Assembly: GCF_002091675.1 (NCBI RefSeq)
Contig: NZ_BDAE01000014.1
Coordinates: 1 to 64,000 of the forward strand
Direction of reading: 5' to 3'
DNA from: Pseudomonas luteola NBRC 103146
Lineage (GTDB): Bacteria > Pseudomonadota > Gammaproteobacteria > Pseudomonadales > Pseudomonadaceae
Length of the DNA stretch: 64,000 nt
The position numbers and the translations under genes were made by a program. Positions 43,712 to 52,833 of the stretch are shown in pieces. Numbering within the stretch: the first letter of the stretch is position 1; each line of letters begins with the position of its first letter. The notes beneath the pieces are model-generated. The model ran no database searches. It was given only the letters and a program-made list of their open reading frames with translations, and was not told where the DNA came from.

Positions 43712-44742
43712 TACATGGCCCGTCGCAACAGCAGGAACAAAAAGAAGGGCGCCCCGATAAAAGCAGTCACGATCCCTATTGGCAATTCGGCGGGCGCCAG
43801 CAACAGGCGTGCAATGATATCGGCCAGAAGCAACAGGCTGGCGCCGCCAAACAGTGCGCTGGGTAAGAGTACCCGATGGTCGGGCCCTGCAATCAGGCGG
43901 AGCAGGTGTGGCACGACCAGTCCTACGAAGCCGATCAGGCCTGCTGCTGCGACTGCGGCACCTACACCCAAGGCAGTACACAGGATCAGCTCGCCCTTGA
44001 GTCGCTCTACATCGATACCCAAGTGTCGTGCCTCGGACTCTCCAAGAAGCAACGCATTCAGGGCGTCGGCACGCCGGGGCAACCATAGCGCTACGGCCAG
44101 GCCAATCCCCACCAGCGGCCATAGCCGGGCATAGCTGGCACCGTTCAGGCTCCCCAGGTTCCAGGAGGTCAACAGGCGCAGCGTGGTGTCATCAGCTAGA
44201 TAGGTGAGCAGACCTATGGCAGCGCCTGCCATGGCCGTTAACGCAATACCTGCCAGGAGCATGGTGGCGACGTGTGCCTGACCGTGCCGGCAACCCAGCC
44301 GGTAAACGATGGCAGTGATTACCAGGCCGCCCATGAAGGCAAACAATGACAGCAGATAAGGCTGGAGCCCAATCGGCAGGATGAAGAGGTACTCGCCACC
44401 GACAATTGCCAGGGCTGCGCCCAACGCCGCTCCACTGGACACTCCAATCAGGCCAGGGTCTGCAAGGGGATTGCGGAAAAGCCCCTGCATGGCAACGCCC
44501 GTCAATGCCAGCACCGCACCAACCATCAGGCCCATTAGGGTGCGAGGCAAACGAATCTGTCCAACTACCAGTAGAGCCTGGTCACTGGCGGTAACAGGTA
44601 GACCGGAAAGATGAGCCAGCGCGCGCAACGTTTCGCCCAGGGGGAGGCGAAGCGGCCCCAGCGCCAGTGACAGCCACAGGCTGAGCAGGGTCAAGCCGAT
44701 CAGCCCTATAAGCAATAACCGAGGCGACGCGCGCAGGCTCAT
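43711..44742 (-). CDS. hmuU: Haem ABC transporter permease HmuU (FecCD family)
   Basis: 343 residues with about nine to ten hydrophobic helices. Opening LRASPRLLLIGLIGLTLLSL; conserved FecCD segments QGLFRNPLADPGLIGVSSGA and GFVGLVVPHLLRL. Inner-membrane channel taking haem from HmuT. Start ATG 44742 overlaps the hmuT stop (ATGA), stop overlaps hmuV start: tight translational coupling. Confidence 0.94.
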   Translation of the reverse strand: MSLRASPRLLLIGLIGLTLLSLWLSLALGPLRLPLGETLRALAHLSGLPVTASDQALLVVGQIRLPRTLMGLMVGAVLALTGVAMQGLFRNPLADPGLIGVSSGAALGAALAIVGGEYLFILPIGLQPYLLSLFAFMGGLVITAIVYRLGCRHGQAHVATMLLAGIALTAMAGAAIGLLTYLADDTTLRLLTSWNLGSLNGASYARLWPLVGIGLAVALWLPRRADALNALLLGESEARHLGIDVERLKGELILCTALGVGAAVAAAGLIGFVGLVVPHLLRLIAGPDHRVLLPSALFGGASLLLLADIIARLLLAPAELPIGIVTAFIGAPFFLFLLLRRAM

Positions 44743-45626
44743 GGTTGTCCGGCTGCCGGCTCTGGAAGATCTTGCAGGTAAAACTGTCCGGCTAGGTGCT
44801 CCGCTACTTCCGGCAGACGAGGTCCCAGTCCGCCTACCAGTACGGTGGCATCAATAGGCAGTAGGTGTCCTTCACGCACGGCCTGACTTTGCTCTAGGGC
44901 AGGATTCTGCTTTAACAGCGCCTGCGCAGCAGCAGCGGCCTCAAGGCGGCGGTCGGCAATAATGATATACGCCGGGTCAAGCCCAGCCAGCACTTCGCTG
45001 GAGAGCGCCTTGTATCCTGGCTGCGTCGCCAGGTTGATACCTCCTGCCTGCTTGATCAGCCAATCGCCGAGTGTACCGGGCCCTGCGATCAACGGCCGAT
45101 CTCCCGTGCCTCCAATCAGTAGTAGCACGCCAGGGCTGGTGTGATGCGCCTGAGCTGCATGAATGCGGGATTCCAGGCTGTGCAACGCATCACTGTAGCG
45201 GGCAAATTGCCTTTGGGCCTCTTCCGGTCTCCCCAGCCAGGTACCCAGTGCTTCCAGGGTACGGTGCAGGGTGTCCAGACTGGCTTCGGCCGACAAGGTC
45301 TCTACTCGCACTCCTGTTCTGCGCAGTTGATCAAGTACGGGAGGCGGCCCCATCTCTTCGCTGCCTACCAGTATGTCTGGCCGCAAAGTAAGAATGCCTT
45401 CAGCGCTGAGCTGGCGTTGATAACCTATCCTGGGCAGCGTTTGAAGCGACTCGGGGTGCTGGCTTGTAGTGTCTACGCCAACCAGTCGGGATTGACCGCC
45501 CAGTACGGCGATCCATTCAGTCAGCGAGCCGCCTGCACTGACCCAGCGTTGGGGCTGCTCGGCAGATAAAACGACCACGGCGGTAGCCCAGAGCAGAAGT
45601 CCGATGGCAAGACGAATCTTTTTCAC
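44739..45626 (-). CDS. hmuT: Periplasmic haem-binding protein HmuT
   Basis: 295 residues from GTG 45626, which overlaps the hmuS stop (GTGA). Signal peptide about 1-21 (KKIRLAIGLLLWATAVVVLS). BtuF-like fold: RWVSAGGSLTEWIAVLGGQS, LVGVDTTSQHPESLQTLPRI and GYQRQLSAEGILTLRPDIL. The conserved haem-ligand Tyr is in IGYQRQLS. Delivers haem to HmuUV. Confidence 0.92.
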   Translation of the reverse strand: MKKIRLAIGLLLWATAVVVLSAEQPQRWVSAGGSLTEWIAVLGGQSRLVGVDTTSQHPESLQTLPRIGYQRQLSAEGILTLRPDILVGSEEMGPPPVLDQLRRTGVRVETLSAEASLDTLHRTLEALGTWLGRPEEAQRQFARYSDALHSLESRIHAAQAHHTSPGVLLLIGGTGDRPLIAGPGTLGDWLIKQAGGINLATQPGYKALSSEVLAGLDPAYIIIADRRLEAAAAAQALLKQNPALEQSQAVREGHLLPIDATVLVGGLGPRLPEVAEHLAGQFYLQDLPEPAAGQP

Positions 45627-46681
45627 TGAGCAGACTCCGCCAGGGCTGTCCATTGTGCACGTTCGGGTTGGCCAGGTTTACGTGCGCCAAACATCTGCAT
45701 GATCAGTTCTCCGTTGTGGTCATACGCCTCAAGGCTGGTAATGATGCCGTCCACACTCGGTTTACGCACGCGCCAGAGTGTATGGATACCCGACGTTTGC
45801 AGGTGCAGATTGAAGGCACTGTCCAATACATTGAACCAGGTGTCTACCCACTTGAGTGTTGTGAGGGTTCCGGTATGGATCTGAATACAGTGCTGGTTGC
45901 CCACAAATATCATGATGGGTAATTGCTGTGCCGCGGCAGTGTTCATGACCTGGGGCAGCACGTCCACACTCAATGATTCAGCCCACTCCTTGCCCGCCAG
46001 TCGTAAGGCCTGGGTTCTGGCGATGCCCAGTCGCTGCAGGAGCGCATGGAAGTGGTGGGTATCCTTTAGCTCCGCCCACCCTGAGCGCAGGGCCTCGATA
46101 TCAACCTTCTGATCGGAACAGGGCGGTACGCGCGCTTTCAACGGTACCCGTGTCAGTTCGCAGCTTTGCTCAGTTTCCTTAAAGCGTGTCTTCAGCGCTT
46201 CCCAGGCATCCTTATGACTGTTCTCAGTCAGATAGACTTTATGAATCGCCATCCCTTGTGCATCAAAGACCTGAAGGCTATGTAACAGGCCGCGCGAAGT
46301 CACTTCGTCTACCGCAAACGCAAATGTCCAGCCTGAGAGAAACAGCCGTAAATCGATGTCGGGCGAGACGACCAGCCCCATACGACCATTTCCTGATATG
46401 GCCAGTTCGCGGTACGGCCCCTGGCGCTCATGGACGCAGTATTCATTGCGCGTAAGCGCCATGACAGGTCCCAAGTTGGTAAGCTCTCCCAGTAGCGCTT
46501 TCCATTCAGGACGCAGGCGGATCACATCGTTCCCAATCCGACTGGCTACAAGCTCCGCCTCGCTGACCTTCAGCTGTTGGGCGGCATCACGTGCACGTAT
46601 AGAGGGTTTTTCCAGGCGCAGACGTTGCCACTCCTTGAAGAGATCGCACGCAACGGCAGGCCCTAACGTAGACAGGCTCAT
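45623..46681 (-). CDS. hmuS: Cytoplasmic haem-handling protein HmuS
   Basis: 352 residues, typical HemS/PhuS length, two similar halves (repeated NxxxxxERxGPY and WVDTWFNVLD type segments). Haem chaperone/degradation factor that receives haem from HmuUV and passes it to an oxygenase. Start ATG 46681 after AAGGAAATCCCCT. First gene of the hmuSTUV operon, divergent from hmuR with Fur boxes between them. Confidence 0.92.
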   Translation of the reverse strand: MSLSTLGPAVACDLFKEWQRLRLEKPSIRARDAAQQLKVSEAELVASRIGNDVIRLRPEWKALLGELTNLGPVMALTRNEYCVHERQGPYRELAISGNGRMGLVVSPDIDLRLFLSGWTFAFAVDEVTSRGLLHSLQVFDAQGMAIHKVYLTENSHKDAWEALKTRFKETEQSCELTRVPLKARVPPCSDQKVDIEALRSGWAELKDTHHFHALLQRLGIARTQALRLAGKEWAESLSVDVLPQVMNTAAAQQLPIMIFVGNQHCIQIHTGTLTTLKWVDTWFNVLDSAFNLHLQTSGIHTLWRVRKPSVDGIITSLEAYDHNGELIMQMFGARKPGQPERAQWTALAESAQ

Positions 46682-46754
46682 AGGGGATTTCCTTGAAGGT
46701 TAGGGTAGAGCGGCATGGCTAGACATCCGTCTAGCGAACCAGTGCGAGTATATT

Positions 46755-46841
46755 AAAACGATAATCATTTACAATAAAGATGATATTAATTCTCATCTTT
46801 GGCTTTACAGATATCGCTCGAATAGTAATGATTATCAAATG
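46755..46841. promoter_or_regulatory. Cluster of three Fur-box-like sites between hmuS and hmuR
   Basis: GATAATCATTT at 46760-46770, GATGATATTAATTCTCATC at 46779-46797 (reverse complement reads TGAGAATtAaTaTCA, near the 7-1-7 Fur model) and TAGTAATGATTATCAAATG at 46823-46841. They cover the divergent hmuS/hmuR promoter region, so both directions should be repressed by Fur-Fe(II). Confidence 0.85.
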
Positions 46842-46863
46842 CATTAAAAACACCGAGCCCTCT

Positions 46864-49077
46864 ATGAATATGTCTCCGCCGTTTCCGCTTCGCCCGTGGA
46901 TTGTCCTGTTGTGCCTGACACCTGGCTTTACAGCCGCCGCCGAAAGCGCCAGCGCTCTTCCAGTCACTACAATTACTGCAACCTTTACCGAACAGCCGAT
47001 CACCGCCGTTCCCACTACCGTCACGGTCAAGGAACAGACGGATATAGACCGGGAAAATATCAATACCATCAGGGATCTGGTGCGGCATGAGCCGGGTGTC
47101 AGTGTAGGAGGTACAGGGCACGCAGCTGGCATTAACGGTTTCAATATCCGGGGGATCGACGGCAACCGAGTCTTGACCCAGATTGATGGCGTGACGGTAC
47201 CGGACGCGTATGCGTTTGGTCCTTATGCCAATACCCGGCGAAATTATGTCGATCCCGACCTTGTCAAGCGGGTAGAGATTCTGCGTGGCCCGGCTTCTGC
47301 TCTGTATGGAAGTGATGCCATCGGTGGTGCTGTCAGCTACTTCACGCTTGATCCAGAAGATCTGCTCAGAGAGGGTAGGAACTATGGTGCCCGGTTCAAG
47401 ACAGGATACAGCTCCGCTGATCGTAGTTGGTTGACCTCCGGTACAGTGGCAGGCCGGACCGGCGATTTCGATGCGCTGGTGCATTATGGCAAGCGCAGTG
47501 GGCACGAAACGGAGTCGTATGGGGGCCATCATGGACTCGGTAGCAGCCGTACCGCAGCCAACCCGGAGGATCACGACAGCTACAACGTGCTGGCGAAACT
47601 AGGCTATCACTACGGTGACGACAGCCGTTTGCAATTGGCCTATGAGCATTATCGCTCACGTTTGGACGGTGATATCAAAAGTGCACCGACCCGTATTTTC
47701 GGCGTACAGACGCGCAGTTATCTGGGACGTAATGTCGTTGATGTAGAGGAACGAGAGCGCTTCAGTCTAGAAAACGCACTGAGCCTGACTACCGGCTTCG
47801 CTGATCGTTGGACCACGTTGCTCAGCTACCAAAACGGTGGGACGGATCAGCGCACTTACCAGCCCAATAGCAGCGCCAGCTATTACCGTAAGACCACGTA
47901 TGAAGAGCATACTTGGGCATTCGATAACAAACTCGACAAGCATTTCGCCATGGGCGAGAGCGAGCATCTGGTAACTTATGGACTGCGTTATGAGCACCAG
48001 GAGGTCAACGGCTTGCGGACAGGGACATCCAACCGTGGTGTGGCTAATCTTTATGCCAGCGATTTTCCATCGCCTGCGGTGGACACCTGGGGAACGTTTG
48101 TTCAGGACCAGATCGATATAGGGGCCTGGACCTTTCTGCCAGCGTTACGCTATGACCATACGACGCTGAAGCCGGATGCCAATACAGCCTATCTCGCCGG
48201 GTTGGCCAGCGGTACGGCTTTCGATGATAGCGAAAAGAGCTGGCACCACGTTTCACCAAAACTAGGCGTGACCTATCGCTTCAATGATCATTACAGTGCC
48301 TTCGGCCAGTACGCCGAGGGCTTCCGCACACCAACACCCAAAGCGTTATATGGCAACTTCACCAATGAAAGCGCAGGTTACCAAGTGGTGGGCAATACCG
48401 ACCTTGATCCGGAAACCAGCCGTGGCGTTGAGTTGGGGTTTAGAGGACACTTCGATCAGGGCAATTTCAGTGTCGCGGTGTTCTATAACAAATATCGCGA
48501 TTTTATTGAAGAGGATGCCCTGGGCGGAGGGGGCAGTTATGCTGTTTTCCAGTCCAGCAATATCAGTCATGCCACGATCAAAGGCGCCGAAGCCAAAGGG
48601 CATCTGGAACTGGACACCGTTGGCCTGCCTGAGGGCGCCTACAGCGAAGGCACCATCGCCTACGCCTGGGGCCGCAACGATGATACTGGTCAGCCGCTCA
48701 ATAGCGTGAGTCCGCTGACAGGGGTCTTCAGCCTCGGATACGACGATCGTGCAGGTCAATATGGCGGTCGTCTCGACTGGACACTGGTACAACGCAAGAA
48801 GCGTGTCGATGACGCGCGCTATCACGCTGCCGACGGTAGTACGCAGTTTCGCACGCCGGGGTTTGGCGTACTGGATCTTACGGCTTACTACAAGCTCACC
48901 CGCGATCTCACGGTCAACGCTGGACTCTACAACCTCACCGACAGGAAATACTGGCTGTGGGATGACCTACGAGGTTATGACACAACCGGAGAGGGCGGAA
49001 TGCTGGCGCCAGCCAATATCGACCGCCTGAGTCAGCCTGGCCGAAATGTATCGATGAATATTGTCTGGGAAATTTGA
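46864..49077 (+). CDS. hmuR: TonB-dependent haem receptor
   Basis: 737 residues from ATG 46864 (earlier in-frame ATG at 46780 lies inside the Fur sites). Signal peptide about 1-28, a plug domain with RDLVRHEPGVSVGGTG and FNIRGIDGNRVLTQIDGV, and a 22-strand barrel ending NVSMNIVWEI with the final Ile-type end. The FRAP-like motif is EGFRTPTPKALYG, and the NPxL-like motif NTDLDPETSRG follows, with conserved receptor His nearby. Outer-membrane haem/haemoprotein uptake. Divergent from hmuSTUV. Confidence 0.93.
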   Translation: MNMSPPFPLRPWIVLLCLTPGFTAAAESASALPVTTITATFTEQPITAVPTTVTVKEQTDIDRENINTIRDLVRHEPGVSVGGTGHAAGINGFNIRGIDGNRVLTQIDGVTVPDAYAFGPYANTRRNYVDPDLVKRVEILRGPASALYGSDAIGGAVSYFTLDPEDLLREGRNYGARFKTGYSSADRSWLTSGTVAGRTGDFDALVHYGKRSGHETESYGGHHGLGSSRTAANPEDHDSYNVLAKLGYHYGDDSRLQLAYEHYRSRLDGDIKSAPTRIFGVQTRSYLGRNVVDVEERERFSLENALSLTTGFADRWTTLLSYQNGGTDQRTYQPNSSASYYRKTTYEEHTWAFDNKLDKHFAMGESEHLVTYGLRYEHQEVNGLRTGTSNRGVANLYASDFPSPAVDTWGTFVQDQIDIGAWTFLPALRYDHTTLKPDANTAYLAGLASGTAFDDSEKSWHHVSPKLGVTYRFNDHYSAFGQYAEGFRTPTPKALYGNFTNESAGYQVVGNTDLDPETSRGVELGFRGHFDQGNFSVAVFYNKYRDFIEEDALGGGGSYAVFQSSNISHATIKGAEAKGHLELDTVGLPEGAYSEGTIAYAWGRNDDTGQPLNSVSPLTGVFSLGYDDRAGQYGGRLDWTLVQRKKRVDDARYHAADGSTQFRTPGFGVLDLTAYYKLTRDLTVNAGLYNLTDRKYWLWDDLRGYDTTGEGGMLAPANIDRLSQPGRNVSMNIVWEI

Positions 49078-49115
49078 GTGTTTGGGGTAAGGGGCGTCAG
49101 TAAAACAGGAGCTGA

Positions 49116-49142
49116 CCGCCTCTACCTTCGAATTGGAGGCGG
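49116..49142 (+). terminator. Hairpin after the haem receptor gene
   Basis: CCGCCTC and GAGGCGG form a 7-bp stem with a 13-base loop, 39 bases past the receptor stop. Weak T content follows. Confidence 0.5.
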
Positions 49143-49239
49143 GTCTACAAATATCTTTGGACATAAGTCTCACTTTAGGGAAAAATCCGCTCGCCTTGTT
49201 GCTTATGGCCTCGAAGTCCACTTTGGTGAGGAAGTCATT

Positions 49240-49452
49240 ATGCGTTACTACGTTATTATCTGGCTGGGTATCGCCGCCTGCTTTGCCTTTATGCAAGCGG
49301 ATCATGCGCTTCCTGCCGTTCTAAGTCTCATGGCCAGCTGGTTGGTTGCCTTGTTCTTCAAGCCAGCGCCGACACGAGTGCATGGATTCTCTCCCGTGAT
49401 TGATACGACGCCCCCTCGTGCGGTTGCTGATACGCCGGCAGGGCAAGTCTGA
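49240..49452 (+). CDS. Small membrane protein, function unknown
   Basis: 70 residues from ATG 49240, preferred because GAGGAAG lies just upstream; a longer in-frame version from 49078 crosses the hairpin. Two hydrophobic segments (about 3-19 and 22-42, around YVIIWLGIAACFAFM and LPAVLSLMASWLVALFF) and a polar tail rich in Pro. No family recognised. Downstream of the haem receptor; co-regulation is possible but untested. Confidence 0.6.
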   Translation: MRYYVIIWLGIAACFAFMQADHALPAVLSLMASWLVALFFKPAPTRVHGFSPVIDTTPPRAVADTPAGQV

Positions 49453-49495
49453 GCGCCTATGACAAGCCTGACAGTGTTATCGGCTGGTAGCTTGT

Positions 49496-51754
49496 TTACA
49501 GAATAAGCCGCTTATCCAAGGTTAGGGGTAAGGTTCGAATCCGCTGTCCCGTTGCATGGAAAATGGCGTTGGCGACAGCAGCGGCTACGCCAACGACAGC
49601 AATCTCGCCAAGACCCTTGATGCCAAGGGGATGGCCGCGGCGGTCATCTTCTTCAATCATGATGATATCTAGATCCGGCACATCTGCCTGAGTGGGAATC
49701 AAAGCCTCGGAGAGGTCTGCATTCATCCAGCGGCCGTTGTGCCGGTCAAGACGCGTCTCTTCCATCAATGCCTGTCCCAGCCCCCATACCATTCCGCCCA
49801 AGAGCTGACTATGGGCAAGGGTTGGATTCACAATGCGACCACAGCCAAAGGCGCCTACCAGACGCTCAACCCTGAGAGTACCCAATTGCGGATCTACCAG
49901 CACTTTGACGAATTGTGCGCCAAACGCGGCGCGTCCTACCTCGGGTGGATTGATCTGATCTGCGGTACCGGCCTCGGCTTCAAGGTAATCCAGTTGGTGA
50001 CGCGTCAGTAACGATACGAATGACTCCTGGCGACCTGTCTGTGAAACAAGGCCGCCTTCCTGGAGCTTCAGTTCTGCCGGGTTTGTCCTATAAAGCGGCG
50101 AGGCGGGATCTGTACTGGCTAGCGTACCCAGCTTCAGGCGCAACGCATCGGCTGCGGCGTGAAGCGCTGCGCCAAGACTCAGGGTTGTCGACGAGCTGGC
50201 CGTCAATGAGCTGTAGGGCAGTCGTGTGTCTCCCCATTCCAGTGTGACACTGCCCAACGGCAGCCCCAGCGCTTCGGCGGCAAGTTGTGACAGGGCCGTG
50301 GCGCTGCCCTGACCGATCTCATGGGTTGACGAAGAGGCGACCGCTGTTCCGTCTGCCCTTACCCGCATACGGGCGCAAGCGGCCATCTGTGCGACATGGT
50401 AAATGGACGTTGCCATGCCGTAGCCGACCTTGAATCGGCCCTCCTGGTGTGCGCCCGGACGAGGATCGCGTGATTGCCAGCCAATACGTTCAGCCGCTGC
50501 CTGATAGCAGTCCTTGAGGGATTTGCTTGACCACTCATGACCGCTCTGCGGTTCCTGGTCAGCATAATTACGTAGGCGGGCCTCCAAAGGGTCAATACCC
50601 TGCTGATAGGCCCATTCATCCATAGCGCTTTCAATCGCGAACTGGCTTACCGCCACACCGGGCGCACGCATCCAGCTGGGTGCATTAACATCGAGCCTTG
50701 CGGTTTTATGCTGCGTACGTAGATGCTTAGAGGCGTAGAGCTTGGGCGTCATTTCGCCAACGGGTTCGATGAAGTTAGATGTGGTGGAGTTCTGGATCAA
50801 GGCGTCCTGCATCAGTACCTGTAATCGGCCATCCTTCCCACCACCCAGACGGACCCGCTGCCGGGTGGCCCCGCGATAGGGCATCATGGAAAAGGTCTGG
50901 CGTCGTGTCAGGGCAAGCTTGACGGGTCGCCCGGTCCGCTTTGCCGCCATGGCCGCCAAGAGCGGGTGAACATTACCCTTTTTGCCTCCAAAGGCGCCAC
51001 CCACGAAGGGCACGATTATCCGGACCTTGTCGCGTAATGCCTCTTCAGGTGAGCCGGTTTTCATGACCTCCATGAAATCCTTTTGCAGGCCCATGTCAAA
51101 GGCCTGAGCCAAGCCATATGCATCACCATAGGAATATTGCGTGCCGAGGTACAGTGTCAGTCGCCCATGGCTATCCCACGCAGCGATTGCGGCGCCAGGC
51201 TCCAGGGCGTTGTGATGGTGAGAAGCCGTCTCGTAGACCTGCTCGAATGTCTGCTCGGCCATTGCAAAGGCGGTATCAGGATCGCCTCGCTCCGTCGTGC
51301 CAGGCTCACCGGCCCCCACCATTTGTGGCCGTTCGGCCTTTTGTTCGTCCAAAACCAGTAAGGGCAGCTGCTCGGGGGCTGCATAACGTATTGTTACACA
51401 GGCAGCGGCGCGCTGTGCCTGCTCAGCAGTGTCAGCGATCACCAGCGCAACAGGCTGCCCGTTGTAATGCAGCCGGCTATCCTGGAGCGGCTGAAAACGC
51501 GTCAGCTCTCCACCTGGCAGGGTATGAACGGGTTTGAGTTTTGGCGCGTCCATGTGCGTCATCACACAGTGCACCCCTTCCAGTGCGAGCGCGGCGGCCG
51601 TATCGATAGCCTCAATGCGTCCTGTTGTTTGCGTACTTTGAACCACGGCTGCATGAGCCAGTGGTCCGTCTCCCGGCCCATGGGCAAGATCCGCTGTGTA
51701 GCAGGCCTTGCCGGTGACTTTGTCATACGCTTCGAGACGGTGTGGCGCTTTCAT
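49496..51754 (-). CDS. Molybdenum hydroxylase large subunit (xanthine dehydrogenase family)
   Basis: 752 residues, similar to the molybdopterin-binding subunit of aldehyde/xanthine dehydrogenases (PaoC/YagR type). Key segments: VPFVGGAFGGKKGNVHP, SWMRAPGVAVSQFA, THEIGQGSATALSQ and the catalytic-Glu motif GIKGLGEIAVVG near the C terminus. The start ATG 51754 follows GAGG. Oxidises an aldehyde or N-heterocycle at a molybdenum cofactor. The FeS (PaoA) and FAD (PaoB) subunit genes are not adjacent, so it either pairs with subunits encoded elsewhere or is orphaned. Divergent from an SDR gene. Confidence 0.9.
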   Translation of the reverse strand: MKAPHRLEAYDKVTGKACYTADLAHGPGDGPLAHAAVVQSTQTTGRIEAIDTAAALALEGVHCVMTHMDAPKLKPVHTLPGGELTRFQPLQDSRLHYNGQPVALVIADTAEQAQRAAACVTIRYAAPEQLPLLVLDEQKAERPQMVGAGEPGTTERGDPDTAFAMAEQTFEQVYETASHHHNALEPGAAIAAWDSHGRLTLYLGTQYSYGDAYGLAQAFDMGLQKDFMEVMKTGSPEEALRDKVRIIVPFVGGAFGGKKGNVHPLLAAMAAKRTGRPVKLALTRRQTFSMMPYRGATRQRVRLGGGKDGRLQVLMQDALIQNSTTSNFIEPVGEMTPKLYASKHLRTQHKTARLDVNAPSWMRAPGVAVSQFAIESAMDEWAYQQGIDPLEARLRNYADQEPQSGHEWSSKSLKDCYQAAAERIGWQSRDPRPGAHQEGRFKVGYGMATSIYHVAQMAACARMRVRADGTAVASSSTHEIGQGSATALSQLAAEALGLPLGSVTLEWGDTRLPYSSLTASSSTTLSLGAALHAAADALRLKLGTLASTDPASPLYRTNPAELKLQEGGLVSQTGRQESFVSLLTRHQLDYLEAEAGTADQINPPEVGRAAFGAQFVKVLVDPQLGTLRVERLVGAFGCGRIVNPTLAHSQLLGGMVWGLGQALMEETRLDRHNGRWMNADLSEALIPTQADVPDLDIIMIEEDDRRGHPLGIKGLGEIAVVGVAAAVANAIFHATGQRIRTLPLTLDKRLIL

Positions 51755-51942
51755 TGCAGAAACCTCATAACAGAAGCCAGCCTCTCTCTAATGGGGACAC
51801 CATGGTCAAAAAGGCGGTTCCAGTAGGTGCCTTGTTCCTTTGCCTGACGAGTGGGGCAGTAGAGGTGGGATACACACGGTCCATCGTAATAACCGTGAGG
51901 GTATGGCCCTCATACATCTCAACCTACCTATAAGGAGACGAT

Positions 51943-52716
51943 ATGAGCAAGCTGGCAGGTAAAATCGCGGTTATAACCGGTGCTGATTCGGGTATGGGAA
52001 AGGCGATGGCAGCCGTGCTCGCGCGGGAAGGTGCTCATGTGGCGATTACGTATCACTCCGATCAGCAAGGTGCTCAGGACACCCTCGAGCAAGTCCGCAA
52101 CGCAGGGGGCCGCGGTCTGGTAAGGCAAGTGGATGTCAGAGACGAACACAGTGTGTCGGCCCTGTTCAAGGCAGTGGACGAGGAACTGGGGACACCCGAT
52201 ATTCTGGTTAATAACGCCGGTACGGGCAAAAGCAAACCCATTACCGAACTGACTACTGAAGAATTCGACTTGGTGATCAAAACCGATTTATACGGGCCGT
52301 TTTTCTGTGCCCGTGAGTTCATCCGGCGCCGCCAGCAGGCCGGCGGGCAGGGAAAGATCCTCAATATCACGTCTGTTCATGACTCAATCCCCAGCCCCAA
52401 TAATGTGCCTTACGGTGCTGCCAAAGGTGGGCTTCTTACCATGACGCGCAGCCTTGCGCTGGAACTTGCGCCGCTCAAGATCAATGTGAACGCTATTGCG
52501 CCAGGGCTTATCCGAACCCCGATGACAGAGGCTCGAGTCGACGATCCGCAAAAGCGCGAGGAAGAGCTGCCCAATATTCCCTGGAAGCGTCCCGGCTATC
52601 CTGAGGAGATTGCTGAGCTGGCGCTATATCTGGTCAGCCCTGAGTCCGACTACGTCACCGGTCAGAACTTTACGATTGATGGCGGGCTGGAAATGAATTG
52701 GGGGCAGGGCGCTTAG
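51943..52716 (+). CDS. Short-chain dehydrogenase/reductase (glucose 1-dehydrogenase-like)
   Basis: 257 residues. Rossmann motif TGADSGMGKAMA, NNAG in LVNNAGTGKS, catalytic Ser in ITSVHDS and YxxxK in YGAAKGGLL. C-terminal GQNFTIDGGLEMNWGQGA is typical of the glucose 1-dehydrogenase group. NAD(P)-dependent oxidation of a sugar or alcohol; substrate not predictable. Start after AAGGAGACGAT. Followed by a terminator. Confidence 0.92.
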   Translation: MSKLAGKIAVITGADSGMGKAMAAVLAREGAHVAITYHSDQQGAQDTLEQVRNAGGRGLVRQVDVRDEHSVSALFKAVDEELGTPDILVNNAGTGKSKPITELTTEEFDLVIKTDLYGPFFCAREFIRRRQQAGGQGKILNITSVHDSIPSPNNVPYGAAKGGLLTMTRSLALELAPLKINVNAIAPGLIRTPMTEARVDDPQKREEELPNIPWKRPGYPEEIAELALYLVSPESDYVTGQNFTIDGGLEMNWGQGA

Positions 52717-52744
52717 TGGCGTACTTGGTGTTGGAATACCTACG

Positions 52745-52776
52745 GATCTGGTTGGCGATGCTGTACCAACCAGATC
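52745..52776 (+). terminator. Terminator after the SDR gene
   Basis: GATCTGGTTGG pairs perfectly with CCAACCAGATC (11 bp, 10-base loop), 28 bases past the SDR stop. Confidence 0.8.
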
Positions 52777-52833
52777 TGATGTTATCTTGAAGACGCAAAC
52801 GCTAGCCTCATACCTATTAGCTAGCGGCTTTCG

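Noticed and set aside
43712-44122. N-terminal extension of HmuV
   Set aside because: The extra 137 residues are read through the hmuU gene in another frame and are Arg/Cys-rich nonsense; the ATG at 43711 overlaps the hmuU stop as expected.
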